DNA of 64,000 nucleotides, taken from positions 558,001 to 622,000 of the forward strand of contig NZ_CP032616.1 of assembly GCF_003626975.1 (NCBI RefSeq), written 5' to 3'. Positions within the stretch are counted from its first letter, which is position 1. The number at the start of each line of letters is the position of its first letter. The position numbers were made by a program, and so were the translations under genes. The notes below the pieces were generated by a model. That model ran no database searches. It saw only the letters and a program-made list of their open reading frames with translations, and was not told the DNA's origin. Shown here piece by piece: positions 16,654 to 26,966 of the stretch. The DNA is from Pseudomonas sp. DY-1 (GTDB taxonomy: Bacteria > Pseudomonadota > Gammaproteobacteria > Pseudomonadales > Pseudomonadaceae).

Positions 16654-18909
16654 ATGTATAAAGAGCTCAAGTTCCCCGTCCTCATCGTCCATCGCGACAT
16701 CAAGGCCGATACCGTTGCCGGTGACCGGGTTCGCGCCATCGCCCGAGAACTGGAGCAGGAAGGCTTCACCATCCTCTCTACCGCCAGTTCCGCCGAAGGC
16801 CGCATCGTCGCTTCCACCCACCACGGCCTTGCGTGCATTCTGGTCGCCGCCGAAGGCGCCGGGGAAAACCAGCGATTGCTGCAGGACATGGTGGAGCTGA
16901 TCCGCGTGGCCCGCGTGCGTGCGCCACAGCTGCCGATATTTGCCCTGGGCGAGCAGGTGACCATCGAGAACGCACCCGCCGAGGCGATGGCAGACCTCAA
17001 CCAGCTACGTGGTCTGCTTTATCTCTATGAGGACACGGTGCCCTTCCTTGCCCGCCAGGTGGCCCGAGCTGCGCGCAACTACCTGGAAGGCCTGCTACCG
17101 CCATTCTTCCGGGCGCTGGTGGAACACACCGCGCAATCCAACTATTCCTGGCACACGCCTGGCCACGGCGGTGGTGTGGCCTACCGCAAGAGCCCGGTGG
17201 GGCAGGCGTTTCACCAGTTCTTCGGCGAGAACACGCTGCGCTCGGACCTCTCGGTATCGGTGCCGGAACTGGGCTCGTTGCTGGATCACACAGGTCCCCT
17301 GGCCGAAGCCGAGGCCCGGGCCGCGCAGAACTTCGGCGCCGACCATACCTTCTTCGTGATCAACGGCACTTCGACCGCCAACAAGATCGTCTGGCATTCG
17401 ATGGTTGGCCGCGACGACCTGGTGCTGGTGGATCGCAACTGTCACAAGTCGATCGTCCATTCCATCATCATGACTGGCGCCATCCCGCTGTACCTGACGC
17501 CGGAACGAAACGAGCTGGGCATCATCGGACCGATTCCGCTACGCGAGTTCAGCCGTGAGTCGATCAAGGCGAAGATCGATGCCAGTCCGCTCGCCAAGGG
17601 GCGCGAGCCGAAGGTCAAGCTGGCGGTGGTGACCAACTCCACCTACGACGGTCTCTGCTACAACGCAGAAATGATCAAGCAGGCACTGGGCGATTCGGTG
17701 GAAGTGTTGCACTTCGACGAGGCCTGGTACGCCTATGCAGCGTTCCACGATTTCTACGCCGGCCGCTACGGCATGTGCACCCAACGCGAGGAGCGCTCGC
17801 CGCTGGTATTCACCACCCACTCCACACACAAGCTGCTGGCAGCATTCAGTCAGGCGTCGATGATCCATGTACAGGACGGTGGCGCTCGCCGGCTCGACCG
17901 GCACCGCTTCAACGAAGCGTTCATGATGCACATATCGACCTCGCCGCAGTACGGCATCATCGCCTCGCTCGATGTGGCTTCCGCAATGATGGAAGGGCCG
18001 GCCGGGCATTCGCTGATCCAGGAAACCTTCGATGAGGCCCTGCGCTTCCGCCGCGCCCTGGCCAATGTGTGGCAGAACCTTGCGGCGGACGACTGGTGGT
18101 TCGACATCTGGGAGCCGCCCCTGGTCGAGGGAACCGATGCCGTCAGTACCGTGGACTGGCTGTTGCGCCCGGATGCGGACTGGCACGGTTTCGGCGATGT
18201 GGCAGACGACTACGTGCTGCTCGATCCGATCAAGGTCACCCTGGTAACGCCGGGCCTGACCGCTGACGGCAAGCTGGGCGAACAGGGCATTCCCGCGGCG
18301 GTGGTCAGCAAGTTCCTCTGGGAGCGGGGGCTGGTGGTGGAGAAGACCGGCCTCTATTCATTCCTGGTGTTGTTCTCCATGGGCATCACCAAAGGCAAGT
18401 GGAGCACCTTGCTCACTGAGTTGCTGGAGTTCAAGCGCGGTTACGACGCCAATCAGCCGCTGAGCGATGCGTTGCCCTCGATCGCCACTGGACATGGGGC
18501 CCGATATGCCGGCATGGGGCTGCGCGACCTCTGCGACGCGCTGCACGCCTGCTATCGCAACAGCGCCACACCCAAGGCGCTGCGACGCATGTACACCAAG
18601 CTGCCGGAGTTGGCGATGAAGCCGGCTGACGCCTATGACAAGCTGGTCCGTGGCGACGTGGAGCCGGTGCCCCTGGACAACCTGCAAGGGCGCATCGCCG
18701 CTGTGATGCTGGTGCCCTATCCGCCGGGCATCCCTTTGATCATGCCGGGCGAGCGCTTTACGGCTGAAACACGCGCGATAATCGACTATCTGGAGTTCGC
18801 GCGAACCTTCGACATCAGCTTCCCGGGCTTCGATATCGACGTCCATGGGCTCAACTGTCAGGAAAGTCCTACAGGTCGCTGCTATACAGTGGACTGCATC
18901 AGGGAATAA
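16654..18909 (+). CDS. ldcA: Lysine decarboxylase LdcA (Orn/Lys/Arg decarboxylase family)
   Basis: PLP-dependent decarboxylase of 751 residues, the normal length for the inducible family. It has an N-terminal response-regulator-like wing domain (about 1-130), the PLP core, and a C-terminal domain. The core contains SNYSWHTPGHGGG, HFDEAWYAY, and the PLP lysine Lys393 in THSTHKLLAAFSQ. In P. aeruginosa the orthologue in this position (next to a permease and nhaB) is LdcA, which decarboxylates L-lysine to cadaverine in the arginine-responsive lysine catabolic route. Family similarity alone would not separate lysine from arginine or ornithine; context decides. Confidence 0.88.
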   Translation: MYKELKFPVLIVHRDIKADTVAGDRVRAIARELEQEGFTILSTASSAEGRIVASTHHGLACILVAAEGAGENQRLLQDMVELIRVARVRAPQLPIFALGEQVTIENAPAEAMADLNQLRGLLYLYEDTVPFLARQVARAARNYLEGLLPPFFRALVEHTAQSNYSWHTPGHGGGVAYRKSPVGQAFHQFFGENTLRSDLSVSVPELGSLLDHTGPLAEAEARAAQNFGADHTFFVINGTSTANKIVWHSMVGRDDLVLVDRNCHKSIVHSIIMTGAIPLYLTPERNELGIIGPIPLREFSRESIKAKIDASPLAKGREPKVKLAVVTNSTYDGLCYNAEMIKQALGDSVEVLHFDEAWYAYAAFHDFYAGRYGMCTQREERSPLVFTTHSTHKLLAAFSQASMIHVQDGGARRLDRHRFNEAFMMHISTSPQYGIIASLDVASAMMEGPAGHSLIQETFDEALRFRRALANVWQNLAADDWWFDIWEPPLVEGTDAVSTVDWLLRPDADWHGFGDVADDYVLLDPIKVTLVTPGLTADGKLGEQGIPAAVVSKFLWERGLVVEKTGLYSFLVLFSMGITKGKWSTLLTELLEFKRGYDANQPLSDALPSIATGHGARYAGMGLRDLCDALHACYRNSATPKALRRMYTKLPELAMKPADAYDKLVRGDVEPVPLDNLQGRIAAVMLVPYPPGIPLIMPGERFTAETRAIIDYLEFARTFDISFPGFDIDVHGLNCQESPTGRCYTVDCIRE

Positions 18910-18930
18910 ATCGGACTGCGGGGGAACGCG

Positions 18931-20295
18931 ATGGCGACTGGGGAAGTGGCGAAGCCTCGCGGCAGAATGGGGTTCTGGACCTGCACCGCGCTGGTGGTGG
19001 GCAACATGATCGGCTCGGGCGTGTTCCTCCTTCCCTCGAGCCTGGCCGCCTACGGTGGCCTCAGCCTGTTCGGCTGGCTGATCTCCAGCACCGGAGCGGT
19101 GATCCTTGCGTTGACCTTTGCCCGTCTGGCGAGGCTCAACCCCTCGGCCGGGGGACCTTATGCCTATACCCGCGACGGATTTGGAAACTTTGCCGGCTAC
19201 CTCTGCGCCTGGACCTACTGGAAGGCTGCGTGGATAGGCAATGCGGCCATCTCCGTGACCCTGGTGGGCTACCTGCAGGTCTTCATTCCCGCGCTGCGCG
19301 ATCCGGTGCTGATGGTGGGCACCGCAATCGGCGCGATCTGGCTCTGCACCCTGATCAACCTGCGCGGCATCGGCGCATTCGGCCTGGCACAGAACATTCT
19401 TACCGCGCTCAAGCTCATCCCACTGCTGCTGGTGGGTATTCTCGGCTGGTTTTCCTTCCATCCCGAATACCTGCGAATTCCCGAGGTCAGCGAGCTGCCG
19501 CCAGGCGCTGGCGGATACGCCAATGCCATCGCCACCACGGCGGCACTCACGCTCTGGTCATTCATTGGCCTGGAGTCGGCGACCGTGCCGGCGGATGATG
19601 TCGACGACCCCAAACGCACCATCCCACGTGCCACGGTGTTTGGGACCCTGGTGGCGGCCGGGGTCTACATCCTTTCCATTACTGCCGTACAAGGCGTTCT
19701 GCCGCCCGACGTGCTGATGCATTCCACGGCGCCTTTCGCCGATGCAGCGCGGGTGCTGGTGGGGGAGTGGGGCTATCACCTGGTGGCCGGCGGCGCGGTG
19801 ATCGCCTGCCTGGGCGCGCTGAATGGCTGGGTCCTGCTGCAGGGCCAGATTCCGATGGCCACCGCCCGCGATGGCCTGTTGCCTGAATCTCTGGCGCAGA
19901 CCAACAAGTACGGCGTGCCGGCCCATGGCCTACTGGTTTCCGGTGTGTTGGTCACTGCGCTGGTGCTGGTGGATGGCCAGGGCGACCTGGTGGACGTGTT
20001 CAACGTCATCATCCTGCTCGGCACCATGACAGGCGTGGTGCCTTATGCCTTCTGCACCGCAGCGCTGCTGCAGCAACTGGCGGTGAAGCCCGGCGACTTC
20101 TCCGAGCGCGAACGTGGTCGGCTAGTGGCCATCGGCGTGTTGGGCTTCGTCTATTCCATCTGGGCCCTCTACGGCACCGGCGAGCAGGCCATCTTCTGGG
20201 GCTTCCTCGTGCTCATGGCCGGCATTCCGCTCTATACCTGGCGGCAGTGGCGCAATCGGGTGCAGGCCGAGGCGGCCGTCAGAGCCAATGGCTGA
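18931..20295 (+). CDS. APC-family amino acid/polyamine antiporter
   Basis: An integral membrane protein of 454 residues with about 12 hydrophobic segments. The first, after [20 protein letters not shown], carries the GS/TG substrate-binding loop typical of the basic amino-acid/polyamine antiporters (AdiC, CadB, PotE). Other marks are [19 protein letters not shown] and [20 protein letters not shown]. It starts 21 bases after ldcA with a ggggga site, so the two form one operon. The likely job is lysine/cadaverine exchange, by context with the decarboxylase; this is inference. Its last 17 bases overlap nhaB, which converges. Confidence 0.88.
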   Translation: MATGEVAKPRGRMGFWTCTALVVGNMIGSGVFLLPSSLAAYGGLSLFGWLISSTGAVILALTFARLARLNPSAGGPYAYTRDGFGNFAGYLCAWTYWKAAWIGNAAISVTLVGYLQVFIPALRDPVLMVGTAIGAIWLCTLINLRGIGAFGLAQNILTALKLIPLLLVGILGWFSFHPEYLRIPEVSELPPGAGGYANAIATTAALTLWSFIGLESATVPADDVDDPKRTIPRATVFGTLVAAGVYILSITAVQGVLPPDVLMHSTAPFADAARVLVGEWGYHLVAGGAVIACLGALNGWVLLQGQIPMATARDGLLPESLAQTNKYGVPAHGLLVSGVLVTALVLVDGQGDLVDVFNVIILLGTMTGVVPYAFCTAALLQQLAVKPGDFSERERGRLVAIGVLGFVYSIWALYGTGEQAIFWGFLVLMAGIPLYTWRQWRNRVQAEAAVRANG

Positions 20296-21781
20296 CGGCC
20301 CACCAGCCGAGTACGCCCATTACGATGGTGTAGGGCAGGGCCATCCACACCATGCGGCCGTAGGACAGGCGCACCAGCGGTGCCACGGATGAGGTGAGCA
20401 GGAAGAGGAAGGCCGCCTGGCCGTTGGGCGTGGCGACACTGGGCAGGTTTGTACCGGTGTTGATGGCCACCGCCAGGGTGTCGAAATGCTCGCGGGTCAT
20501 GTTCCCGGCATCCAGCGCGTTCTTCACTTCGGTGATGTAGATAGTGGCAACGAAGACGTTGTCGCTGATGGCCGAGAGCAAACCGTTGGCGATGAACAGC
20601 ATCCCCGGTTGCTGGTCCACCGGCATCGCCAGTACCGCGTGGATGATCGGGGTGAACAGGTGCTGCTGCTGGATCACCGCCACCACCGCGAAGAAGGTCA
20701 CCAGCAGGGCGGTGAAGGGCAGGGCGTCCTGGAATGCGCGGCCAATCTGGTGCTCGTCGGTGATGCCGTTGAAACTGGTGATCAGCACGATCACCAGCAG
20801 GCCGATCAGTCCCACTTCCGCCACATGCAGCGCCAGGCAGAGGATGAGAATCAGCGCTGCCACGCCCTGGACCATCAGCGCCAGACGCTGGTTCTGGGTG
20901 CGCCGCAGGTTCTCTTCATGGGCGAAGTCAGCCAGCACCTGCCGTACGCTGTCTGGCAACTGGGCGCCGTAACCGAACCAGCCCAGTTTCTCCAGCAGCA
21001 CGCAAGTCAACAGGCCCGCCGCCAGCACCGGCATCGACACCGGCGCTACGTTCAGGAAGAAGTCCTTGAAGTGCCAGCCGGCCTCGTGGCCGATCAGCAG
21101 GTTCTGCGGTTCGCCCACCAGGGTGCAGACACCGCCCAGGGCGGTGCCCACGGCGGCATGCATCAGCAGGCTGCGGAGGAAGGCACGGAAGGTCTCCAGA
21201 TCCTCGCGGCTGGAGTTGGCGACGTCGTGGTCGGAGTCGGGGCTGTGCTCATCGCCCGCACCCTTGCCGGAGGCTACGCGGTGGTACACGCCGTAGAACC
21301 CGAGGGCAACGCTGATGATCACGGCAGTCACGGTCAGCGCGTCAAGGAAAGCCGAAAGGAAGGCCGCCAGCAGGCAGAACATCAAGGCCAGCAGGGTCTT
21401 GCTGCGCACGCCGAGCAGCAGGCGGGAAAACAGCAGGAGCAACAGGTCCTTCATGAAATAGATACCCGCCACCATGAACATCAGCAGCAGGATCACTGGA
21501 AAGTTGTGCTTGAGCTCCTCGTAAACCGCGTCGGGTGTCGCCAGGCCGAGCAGTATTGCCTCCAACACCAGGAGCCCGCCCGGCAGCAGGGGATAGCACT
21601 TGAGAGCCATGCCCAAGGCGAAGATGAACTCACCTACCAGCAACCACGAGCACACCACCGGGCCGAGAAGCCAGAGCACTACGGGATTCAGCACCAGGAA
21701 GCCGATGATCGTCAGCTTGTACCAGCGCGGCGAGTTGCCGAGGAAATTGCGGCCGAGGGCGACGGCGGGCGAGGCGGGCAT
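20279..21781 (-). CDS. nhaB: Na+/H+ antiporter NhaB
   Basis: Exports sodium in exchange for protons across the inner membrane. The protein has 500 residues, close to the family length, with many membrane helices. N-terminal [21 protein letters not shown] is the recognisable NhaB opening, and [20 protein letters not shown] and [20 protein letters not shown] are conserved transport motifs. The order ldcA-permease-nhaB-crotonase matches P. aeruginosa. It converges on, and overlaps by 17 bases, the upstream antiporter gene. Confidence 0.95.
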   Translation of the reverse strand: MPASPAVALGRNFLGNSPRWYKLTIIGFLVLNPVVLWLLGPVVCSWLLVGEFIFALGMALKCYPLLPGGLLVLEAILLGLATPDAVYEELKHNFPVILLLMFMVAGIYFMKDLLLLLFSRLLLGVRSKTLLALMFCLLAAFLSAFLDALTVTAVIISVALGFYGVYHRVASGKGAGDEHSPDSDHDVANSSREDLETFRAFLRSLLMHAAVGTALGGVCTLVGEPQNLLIGHEAGWHFKDFFLNVAPVSMPVLAAGLLTCVLLEKLGWFGYGAQLPDSVRQVLADFAHEENLRRTQNQRLALMVQGVAALILILCLALHVAEVGLIGLLVIVLITSFNGITDEHQIGRAFQDALPFTALLVTFFAVVAVIQQQHLFTPIIHAVLAMPVDQQPGMLFIANGLLSAISDNVFVATIYITEVKNALDAGNMTREHFDTLAVAINTGTNLPSVATPNGQAAFLFLLTSSVAPLVRLSYGRMVWMALPYTIVMGVLGWWAVSHWL

Positions 21782-21919
21782 CGGGGTTGTCCTTGGACTT
21801 GTGGTTACAGATGGGCGCAGGGAAAGTGACAGCCTGGTCCCGGTAGATCAAGCGTTTAAGCCGGCTTTTCGATGTGAAGTGGCAATTGCATGGCGTGGCC
21901 TGCGTCACAGTGGGCAGCA

Positions 21920-21947
21920 TCGACTTTTACTTCGTGCTTGTTATAGT
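21920..21947 (+). promoter_or_regulatory. Candidate sigma-70 promoter of the isomerase-fimL-nudC group
   Basis: A -35-like TCGACT (4/6 match) is separated by 16 bases from a -10-like TATAGT (5/6 match). It lies about 54 bases before the GTG at 22001, in the divergent region with nhaB. Confidence 0.4.
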
Positions 21948-22000
21948 TGCCGGGCTTCCTGAATGACACTTTTTCTGTGGCGCACGCCGAGGACTGACCC

Positions 22001-22813
22001 GTGCCTGATTACAAAGCCTTCCGCGTAGAGTTGGCAGACAAGATCGCCCATGTGCAGATCAATCGTCCGGAAAAGATCAACGCGATGAATGCCGATTTCT
22101 GGAAAGAGATCGTCGATGTATTCCGCGAGATCGAGGATAACGATGAAGTTCGGGTAGTGGTGCTTTCCGGCGCGGGCAAGCATTTCTCCTCGGGCATCGA
22201 CCTGATGATGCTCGCCTCCGTCGGTGCCCAACTTGGTCCGGATGCTGGTCGCAACGCACGCGCCCTGCGCCGCAAGATTCTAGAGCTGCAAGCCTCGTTC
22301 AACGCTGTCGACAACTGCAGCAAACCGGTGATCGCGGCTATCCAGGGCTACTGCCTGGGTGGCGCCATTGACCTGATTTCAGCTTGCGACATGCGTTACT
22401 CGACCGCCGATGCGCAGTTCTCCATCAAGGAAATCGACATCGGCATGGCGGCTGACGTCGGCACCCTGCAGCGCCTGCCGCGCATCATCGGCGACGGCAT
22501 GATGCGCGAACTGGCCTATACCGGCCGCACCATCGACGGTGAAGAGGCGCAGCGCCTCGGGCTGGTCAATCGAACCTACGCCGACCAGGTCGCCCTGCTC
22601 GACGGGGTGTTCGGCATCGCCCATCAGATCGCCGCCAAGTCCCCTATCGCCGTACGCGGAACCAAGGAAATGATCCGCTACATGCGCGACCACCGGGTCG
22701 ACGATGGCCTCGAATACATCGCCACCTGGAACGCCGCCATGTTGCAATCGGCCGACCTGCGCGTGGCCATGACAGCCCACATGAGCAAGCAGAAGCCAGA
22801 GTTCGCTGACTAA
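22001..22813 (+). CDS. Crotonase-family enzyme, probable dienoyl-CoA isomerase
   Basis: A 270-residue crotonase-fold protein. The oxyanion-hole segments are LSGAGKHFSSGIDL and AIQGYCLGGAIDL. Instead of the two-glutamate hydratase pattern it reads KEIDIGMAADVGTLQRLPR, which is the signature of delta(3,5)-delta(2,4)-dienoyl-CoA isomerases (ECH1-like), where Asp in ADVG acts as acid/base. It would shift double bonds of unsaturated acyl-CoA during beta-oxidation. Start is GTG at 22001. fimL follows 38 bases later in the same direction. The exact substrate is inferred from motif only. Confidence 0.85.
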   Translation: MPDYKAFRVELADKIAHVQINRPEKINAMNADFWKEIVDVFREIEDNDEVRVVVLSGAGKHFSSGIDLMMLASVGAQLGPDAGRNARALRRKILELQASFNAVDNCSKPVIAAIQGYCLGGAIDLISACDMRYSTADAQFSIKEIDIGMAADVGTLQRLPRIIGDGMMRELAYTGRTIDGEEAQRLGLVNRTYADQVALLDGVFGIAHQIAAKSPIAVRGTKEMIRYMRDHRVDDGLEYIATWNAAMLQSADLRVAMTAHMSKQKPEFAD

Positions 22814-22851
22814 TGCGATTCCGCACACTCGCGCGGGAGGCGCATTAAGGC

Positions 22852-24531
22852 ATGGTCACTGGAGTCACTTCGCTGGGGCTGGTGCGCGACGAACTGTTCG
22901 CCACCATGGAGCATGCGGAACAGAGCCTCGAGCAATTCATTGCCGAGCGTCAGAACGGCAGCCTTTTGCAGCTGGCCGTGGAAGCCATGCACCAGGTACG
23001 TGGAACGCTCAACCTGATCGAGCTCACCGGCGCCGAACTGCTGGCCCAGGAGCTGCTGGACCAGGCCACCGACATTCCCACGGGAGCGGGCGAGGAGCGC
23101 GACGTCCAGCTGGCAGCGCTGAGCAATGCACTGCATGTGCTGCGCCGCTACCTGGAGAATCTCGACCTGCATCGCCAGGAAATGCCGGAGCTGCTGCTGC
23201 CCGCCATCAACGACCTGCGTCAGGCTGGCGGCCAGCCGCCACTGCCGGAGAGTTACTTCTTCAGCGTCCGCCTGGACCAGGCGCGTCGTGTCGCGGTGGA
23301 GGTTCGGTTGCCGGAAGGTGCCGATCCCGACGCCCTGGCCCGGCGTTTCCGTCAGGCCTATCAGCAAGGGCTGCTCGGCTTCCTGCGCGGACAAAAGGTA
23401 TCCAGTGCGCTGCGCACGATGGAGCGCGCACTTGGTGGCCTCGAACGCCTGTATGGCGATCAGCCCCGTGGCCGCCTGTGCTGGATCGGTGCGGCCGCAA
23501 TCGAGTCGCAACTGGCCGGCCAACTGTTGGCGCGCAAGTCGCGCAAGCAGCTGTTTTCGCGGCTGGACCGTGAGCTGAAGTCGCTGCTGGCCAACGCCGC
23601 CTACGAGGCGCCGCGTAATCTGCAGAAGGAACTCCTCTACCTGGTTGCGTTGGCCGACAGCCAGGCACCTCGCTCCCAGGAACTGCGCGAAGTCTTCGGC
23701 ATGACCGCGCTGCCTTTTACCGACCAGCTCCTGGAGCAGGAATACCAGCGTCTGTCCGGCCCTGGTCAGGCGGTTATGCGTTCGCTGTCCTCGGCCATCT
23801 TCGAGGAGCTGAACAGCGTCAAGGATATGATCGACCTGATCGAGCGCGGCACTGCGCCGGGCGAGTCCTTTGGAAGCCTGCACGCTCTGCTCGGAAAGCT
23901 GGCCAAGACGCTCGTCATGGTCGGCCTGAACTCCCCCGGCAATGCCTTGCAGGTACAGCTGCCGATGGTGGCGGCCTGGGGCGCAAGCAAACCAGTCGAT
24001 TCCAGCGAACTGCTCAAGCTCGCCGATGCGGTGCTTTATGTGGAAAGCATGGTGGCCGGCCTCGATAGCGGCGAGCGCCGAGGCGTGCGCCAGGCCGTCG
24101 AGCCGGGGCATGAAGCGGAGTCCTTCGCCAATCATCAACTGGCCGAAGCGCGTATCGTGGTGCTGGATGAAGCCCAGGCGGGGCTGTCCCTGGCCAAGCG
24201 GGCCATCACTGCGTATCTCGAATCGAACGGCGACAAATTGCACCTGGCCAACGTACCGGTAAGTCTGCAAGCCGTGCGTGGCGGGCTGTGGTTCCTCGGT
24301 CAGGAGCGCGCCGCCGCCCTGGTTGCCGCCTGCGCGGAATACATCCAGCAGCAGATGCTGGAAACCTCCTTGATGCCTTCGGAGCAGATGCTTGAAACCC
24401 TGGCAGATGCCCTGACCAGCCTCGAGTATTACCTCGAAGGCGGCGCCGGCATGCGTCGTGGCTTCCAGACCGATGTGCTCGACCTGGCCGCCAATAGCGT
24501 GCGCGCCCTCGGCTTGCCGGTGGCGGCCTGA
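22852..24531 (+). CDS. fimL: FimL, type IV pilus and cAMP signalling regulator
   Basis: Recognised from its place (crotonase-fimL-nudC, as in P. aeruginosa) and from its resemblance to the N-terminal Hpt-like region of the ChpA chemotaxis kinase. It has 559 residues, with no membrane segment and no kinase or receiver domain. Long helical stretches read as Hpt-like modules; the first holds HQVRG at residues 47-51, similar to the HxxKG phosphotransfer motif. FimL in P. aeruginosa is needed for twitching and for full adenylate cyclase activity at the pole, acting through FimV and PilG. The nudC start follows the stop by one base. Confidence 0.88.
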   Translation: MVTGVTSLGLVRDELFATMEHAEQSLEQFIAERQNGSLLQLAVEAMHQVRGTLNLIELTGAELLAQELLDQATDIPTGAGEERDVQLAALSNALHVLRRYLENLDLHRQEMPELLLPAINDLRQAGGQPPLPESYFFSVRLDQARRVAVEVRLPEGADPDALARRFRQAYQQGLLGFLRGQKVSSALRTMERALGGLERLYGDQPRGRLCWIGAAAIESQLAGQLLARKSRKQLFSRLDRELKSLLANAAYEAPRNLQKELLYLVALADSQAPRSQELREVFGMTALPFTDQLLEQEYQRLSGPGQAVMRSLSSAIFEELNSVKDMIDLIERGTAPGESFGSLHALLGKLAKTLVMVGLNSPGNALQVQLPMVAAWGASKPVDSSELLKLADAVLYVESMVAGLDSGERRGVRQAVEPGHEAESFANHQLAEARIVVLDEAQAGLSLAKRAITAYLESNGDKLHLANVPVSLQAVRGGLWFLGQERAAALVAACAEYIQQQMLETSLMPSEQMLETLADALTSLEYYLEGGAGMRRGFQTDVLDLAANSVRALGLPVAA

Positions 24532-24532
24532 T

Positions 24533-25366
24533 ATGGCGGGCGAGCGCTGGCAGTCGGGCTTGCTGGATGCCTCGGCACCTGGTGGCTGGGCCGTGGCCCA
24601 CTGCCGCCAGCAGTTCCTCACTGACAGCAATGGCGTGCTGTTTCCCCGTGAGTGGCTGAAGCGCCAGGAGTTGCCGGTGCTCGCCGAGCATGGCATCGGT
24701 CACTTCGATGGTGACCCTATCTACCTGCTGGAGCTGGCTCACCCGGCCGACGTGGCTGGCTGCTTCTGGCAGGGTCTGCGCCAGGTGATGTTGCAGGGTG
24801 ATCCGGATACCTTCCGCATGCTCGGTTACGCCAGCCAGATTGGTACCTGGGCGGACCAGAACCGTTTCTGCGGCAGCTGTGGTCAGCGTATGGAGCAGGT
24901 CACGGGCGAGCGTGCAATGCGCTGCCCGAGCTGTGAAGTTCACCATTATCCGCGGCTGTCACCGAGCATGATCGTGCTGGTGAGTCGTGGCGACGAGTTG
25001 TTGCTGGCGCGCTCGCCACGCTTCGTCAGTGGCGTCTACAGCACGCTGGCGGGTTTCGTCGAACCCGGCGAGTCCGTGGAAGAGTGCGTGGCTCGCGAGG
25101 TGCGGGAAGAGGTCGGCGTAGAAATCGGCAATATCCAGTACATCTCCAGCCAGAACTGGCCGTTCCCGCATTCGCTGATGCTTGGCTTCCACGCCGAATA
25201 CCGTAGTGGTGAGATCGTGCCGCAGCCCGGTGAGATCGAAGATGCCCGCTGGTTCCCCGTGGATGCGCTGCCGCCATTGCCGGCGCAGCGCTCCATCGCG
25301 CGTTACCTCATCGACCTCTACGTTGCGCGTCGTCTCGGCCTAGCCGATCCAGTGTTGCCACACTAG
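24533..25366 (+). CDS. nudC: NADH pyrophosphatase / NAD-capped RNA hydrolase NudC
   Basis: Hydrolyses NAD(H) to NMN(H) and AMP and removes NAD caps from RNA 5' ends. It has 277 residues. A four-cysteine zinc site is present at Cys113/Cys116 and Cys131/Cys134. The Nudix box [20 protein letters not shown] lies at about residues 173-192. The NADH-specific motif after it reads [11 protein letters not shown]; the usual family form has Pro where Asn stands here. The start MAGERW was chosen because it follows the fimL stop by one base; an open frame upstream is antisense to nothing useful and lies within fimL. Confidence 0.94.
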   Translation: MAGERWQSGLLDASAPGGWAVAHCRQQFLTDSNGVLFPREWLKRQELPVLAEHGIGHFDGDPIYLLELAHPADVAGCFWQGLRQVMLQGDPDTFRMLGYASQIGTWADQNRFCGSCGQRMEQVTGERAMRCPSCEVHHYPRLSPSMIVLVSRGDELLLARSPRFVSGVYSTLAGFVEPGESVEECVAREVREEVGVEIGNIQYISSQNWPFPHSLMLGFHAEYRSGEIVPQPGEIEDARWFPVDALPPLPAQRSIARYLIDLYVARRLGLADPVLPH

Positions 25367-26119
25367 ACGCGCGGTCAGCGCCAGTACCACCAGGATGAAC
25401 ACCGGGCGGATGAACTTGGCGCCGCCCTTGATGGCGGTGCGTGCGCCGAGGAAGGCACCAGCCATCAGCGCCACCCCCATGCTGATACCCAGTGCCCAGG
25501 CGACCTGGCCGGCGGCGATGAAGACCACCAGGGCCATGGCGTTGCTGACGAAGTTCATGCTGCGGGCGACGCCGCTGGCGCGCACCAGGTCCAGGGGATA
25601 GAGCAGCAGGCTGCTGACGGTCCAGAAGGCGCCAGTGCCAGGGCCGGCCACACCGTCGTAGAAACCCAGTCCGAGGCCCTGGGGCCATTGGCAGTCACGG
25701 GGTATCGGTGCGTCCTGGCTGTGCTCGACATCCGGCGTCTTGCCGAACAAGAGGTAGAGGCCACATCCGAAGACCACCACCGGCAGCATCTGGTTGAGCC
25801 ATGCAGCGGGTAGCCAGTGAGCGATCACCGCGCCCAGTGCGGCGCCGATGGCCGTGGCGATCAATGCGTTGCGCCATTTCGATGGGTCGAACAGCTTGCG
25901 CCGGTAGAAGGTGTAGCTGGCGGTGGCGGAGCCGAAGGTGGCGCAGAGTTTGTTGGTGCCCAGCACCAGGTGGGGCGGCAGACCCGCAGTGAGCAGGGCG
26001 GGGATGGTCAGCAGGCCGCCGCCGCCCGCGATGGCATCGATGAATCCGGCAAGAAAGGCAACGGCGGCGAGAATCGCCAGGGTGGCGGGATCGACCGCCA
26101 GCTCGAAGGGGATTGGCAT
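25340..26119 (-). CDS. TSUP-family (TauE/SafE) membrane permease
   Basis: A 259-residue membrane protein with about eight hydrophobic segments and the paired repeats of the TauE/SafE family: [21 protein letters not shown] near the start and [20 protein letters not shown] in the second half. Relatives export sulfite, sulfoacetate or other sulfur-containing anions. No sulfur-metabolism neighbour points to a substrate. Its 3' end overlaps nudC by 27 bases in convergent orientation. Confidence 0.88.
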   Translation of the reverse strand: MPIPFELAVDPATLAILAAVAFLAGFIDAIAGGGGLLTIPALLTAGLPPHLVLGTNKLCATFGSATASYTFYRRKLFDPSKWRNALIATAIGAALGAVIAHWLPAAWLNQMLPVVVFGCGLYLLFGKTPDVEHSQDAPIPRDCQWPQGLGLGFYDGVAGPGTGAFWTVSSLLLYPLDLVRASGVARSMNFVSNAMALVVFIAAGQVAWALGISMGVALMAGAFLGARTAIKGGAKFIRPVFILVVLALTARLVWQHWIG

Positions 26120-26219
26120 GGAAAACGAGGTCCGTGTCTACAACTGCCGCGTGGCTTGTGGCTGCGGCTTTGGGAGTTGCGCATAATGCCGGCATTTTCA
26201 CGCATAAGGAATGGGCTCC

Positions 26220-26870
26220 ATGCAGTATGACGGCCTGGCCTGGGCTACTGCCCTGCTGGCGGTGTTGGTCGCGGTAGTGGCGGGACGCATTCTCTTCGAC
26301 CGCAGCTGGTTCCTCGGCTGGCTCCGTGGCACCTGTGGGCTGGCATTCCTCGCCCTGGCGTTGCTGGTAGCGTTGGTGGCCCGGGATCTGTGGAGCTACA
26401 GCACGCTACCCGAAGACAAGCCATTGGTGACCCTGAGCTTCAAATCCATGGGGCCGCAGAGCTATCAGGTCACCTTGCTCGAGGGGGCTACCGAGCGCGA
26501 ACTGCTGCTGGATGGCGACCTTTGGCAGCTGGATGCGCGCCTGTTCAAGTGGAAAGGGTTGGGCAACCTGCTGGGGCTTCAGCCGGGATACCGCCTGGAG
26601 CGGTTGTCGGGTCGCTTCCTGGCCATCGAGCAGCAAGCCCTGGCCCAGCACCCGCGCGCGCAACTGGCGAGCAGCCCCTACGGCGTCGATCTTTGGCGCT
26701 GGCTGCGTCTGGCACAGCGCGACTTCTTCCTTTTCGTGCCTGAGGCTCAGCGTGTGACCTATCTGCCGATGGCTGACGGTGCGGTGTATTCCGTGAGTCT
26801 GTCACCCACAGGCCTGCTGGCCCAGCCACTGAACCAGGTGGCCAAGGAAGCGTTGAAGGACTGGCGCTGA
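26220..26870 (+). CDS. Conserved inner-membrane protein of unknown function
   Basis: 216 residues. Two membrane helices lie at the N-terminus (about residues 5-22 and 33-58), then a soluble domain of about 150 residues probably facing the periplasm. The domain is beta-rich by eye (LVTLSFKSMGPQSYQVTLLE, DGDLWQLDARLFKW). I recognise no catalytic motif. Start ATG 26220 has aagga nine bases upstream; ATG 26211 would abut that site. A pseudomonad-specific hypothetical protein is the best description. Confidence 0.7.
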   Translation: MQYDGLAWATALLAVLVAVVAGRILFDRSWFLGWLRGTCGLAFLALALLVALVARDLWSYSTLPEDKPLVTLSFKSMGPQSYQVTLLEGATERELLLDGDLWQLDARLFKWKGLGNLLGLQPGYRLERLSGRFLAIEQQALAQHPRAQLASSPYGVDLWRWLRLAQRDFFLFVPEAQRVTYLPMADGAVYSVSLSPTGLLAQPLNQVAKEALKDWR

Positions 26871-26885
26871 TTCCAGGACATCTCA

Positions 26886-26911
26886 CTGCGGGAGCGAATT
26901 CACTCCCACAG
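26886..26911. repeat. REP-like inverted repeat
   Basis: gggagcgaattcactccc has the form of the short pseudomonad repeat, with gggag pairing with ctccc. It sits between convergent genes, directly before a terminator. Confidence 0.5.
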
Positions 26912-26923
26912 AATCCTGGACAT

Positions 26924-26954
26924 GAAAAAGGGAGCCCTCGGGCTCCCTTTTTCA
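26924..26954. terminator. Bidirectional rho-independent terminator
   Basis: gggagcc and ggctccc form a 7-bp stem with a 4-nt loop, flanked by aaaaag and cttttt. It serves both the hypothetical gene on the left and the SDR gene on the right. Confidence 0.85.
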
Positions 26955-26966
26955 TGGGCGTGAGCC

